NCBI GenBank assembly: GCA_964619055.1
Contig: CAZUDB010000003.1
Location: 59,753-123,752 of the forward strand
Length of the DNA stretch: 64,000 bases
Origin: CAYVUM01 sp964619055
GTDB taxonomy: Bacteria; Pseudomonadota; Alphaproteobacteria; Rhodospirillales; Defluviicoccaceae
Direction of reading: 5' to 3'
Made by a program: the position numbers and the translations under genes. Positions 63,218 to 64,000 of the stretch are shown in pieces. The notes under the pieces were generated by a model. The model searched no databases. It saw only the letters and a program-made list of their open reading frames with translations, and was not told where the DNA came from. Position 1 is the stretch's first letter. Each line of letters opens with the position of its first letter.

Positions 63218-63826
63218 ATGCGTCATTCTCTTCGCATCGCCGGCGTTCTTGCCATCCTCCTTCCCGTTACGACGGGCGGTAGCGCTTCCGCGACCCCGGC
63301 CCAGCCGGAGCGATACGTTTTAGATCCGGACCACATGAGTATTGCGTTCCTCGTGATGCATTTGGGGTTCGCACGCGTGCTCGGTACCTTCAATACTGCT
63401 GAAGGCAGCTTTGTGTTCGAGCCGACAGGCCCCACGCTGCGTGATATTCAGGTGCGTATCGATGCCGCAAGTGTCGATACGCGGCACGATGCTCGCGACG
63501 ATCACCTGCGCTCAAAGGATTTTCTTTGGGCCGACGAGCACCCCACGCTCACTTTCGCGGCAACCTCCGGAACGCCGCTTGGAGAGCAAACGGGACAGGT
63601 CGACGGCGACCTCACCATCCGCGGCGTCACGAAGCCTGTTACCCTTGACGTGACCTGGAATAGGAGCGGTGAATACCCGTTCGGAGATCGCCATTTCGCC
63701 ATGGGACTGTCAGCCCGGACCACGATCCTGAGAAGCGATTACGGCATGACCTATGCCCTTGAGGGCGATCTGGTCGGAGATGAGGTCGAGATCATCATCG
63801 AGGTCGAAGCCATCCGCCAGCCTTAG
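63218..63826 (+). CDS. YceI-family secreted lipid-binding protein
   Basis: 202 residues from the ATG at 63218, preceded by AGGGAG; the frame opens well upstream. Signal peptide (AGVLAILLPVTTGGSASA) then the YceI lipocalin-like barrel: YVLDPDHMSIAFLVMHLGF, RVLGTFNTAEGSFVF, DHLRSKDFLWADEHPTL and GDLTIRGVTKPVTLDV. Homologues bind isoprenoid quinone-like chains in the periplasm. It is divergent from the dehydrogenase gene over 126 bases, so it may share regulation with the cluster. Confidence 0.9.
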   Translation: MRHSLRIAGVLAILLPVTTGGSASATPAQPERYVLDPDHMSIAFLVMHLGFARVLGTFNTAEGSFVFEPTGPTLRDIQVRIDAASVDTRHDARDDHLRSKDFLWADEHPTLTFAATSGTPLGEQTGQVDGDLTIRGVTKPVTLDVTWNRSGEYPFGDRHFAMGLSARTTILRSDYGMTYALEGDLVGDEVEIIIEVEAIRQP

Positions 63827-63862
63827 GCGCGTGCGCGATTGCACTCCGTTAGCGGACGCAAA

Positions 63863-64000
63863 TTAGGAAGCACGCCTGCCGAGGCCGCCAAAGACCGACT
63901 GCATTTTCTTCAACAACAGTGCGGAGATGTTGCCAATCTCATCACTATCATCACCACGCACTGCTTCCGACATGATCTTGGTATTTTGTAGCTGGACACC
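63863..64000 (-). CDS. C-terminal end of an unidentified protein (truncated by window)
   Basis: The minus-strand frame is open from the window end to a TAA at 63863-63865 and gives 45 residues, ending KKMQSVFGGLGRRAS. Coding-like composition and a soluble helix-like sequence support a real gene. The family cannot be determined from this piece. It ends convergent to the YceI gene, 36 bases away. Confidence 0.5.
   Translation of the reverse strand, partial: GVQLQNTKIMSEAVRGDDSDEIGNISALLLKKMQSVFGGLGRRAS

Noticed and set aside
1..64000. CRISPR arrays, rRNA genes and intact insertion sequences
   Set aside because: No spaced direct repeats, rRNA-like sequence or transposase with terminal repeats was seen.

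Overview
The window reads as a chromosomal segment of a GC-rich alphaproteobacterium, most likely Rhodospirillales-like. The evidence is the gene content: an F1 ATP synthase operon atpHAGDC without F0 genes, MmcB, DUF484 next to XerC, a thioredoxin/TPR - LON-domain - Trm112 - DUF971 string, and an Irr/ICE-type operator. No species can be named from the sequence alone.

Layout. 0-4 kb: the end of radC, an ArnT-like glycosyltransferase, rlmN and a peroxiredoxin behind an iron-control-like palindrome. 4-11 kb: an AT-rich methyltransferase, a large MscS-type channel, an 11-repeat TPR protein and a SCO1/SenC copper chaperone. 11-17.6 kb: housekeeping and repair genes (cobB, YcgN-like, DapA-like, YgjP-like, ada, mmcB) plus a PEP-CTERM protein preceded by a good sigma-54 promoter match. 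17.8-23.2 kb: a tight mutA-mutB-meaB operon for methylmalonyl-CoA mutase. 23.2-28.4 kb: a surface-glycan patch with two paralogous glycosyltransferases and an alkaline-phosphatase-superfamily enzyme. 28.5-34.4 kb: nadK, pyrD and small genes including a free-standing CZB zinc-binding domain. 34.6-39.6 kb: the atp operon. 39.8-48.4 kb: priA, DUF484/xerC, small envelope proteins and the thioredoxin-to-DUF971 string. At 48.5 kb a tRNA-Gly gene is followed by a frameshifted integrase remnant and then an accessory stretch to about 56 kb (DUF4396 membrane protein, a small alpha/beta-barrel protein, a proton-type P-ATPase, PPK2 and a sulfotransferase). 57-59 kb: an OpgH/MdoH-like glucosyltransferase.

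The best candidate for an undescribed system is at 59.0-63.8 kb: a RibD-C-type reductase, a SAM methyltransferase, a family-4 glycosyltransferase, a 6-pyruvoyl-tetrahydropterin-synthase-like protein and a BchC-like dehydrogenase, with a divergent secreted YceI protein. The four minus-strand genes overlap or nearly touch. The synthase-like protein lacks several canonical QueD/PTPS active-site residues. I infer a pathway that makes a modified, probably glycosylated pterin- or flavin-related small molecule.

The other notable signals are the sigma-54 site before the PEP-CTERM gene, the ICE-like box before the peroxiredoxin, the tRNA-Gly/integrase scar, and the glycosyltransferase pair whose N-terminal halves have diverged much more than their C-terminal halves. 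All assignments are by eye; no database search was run.
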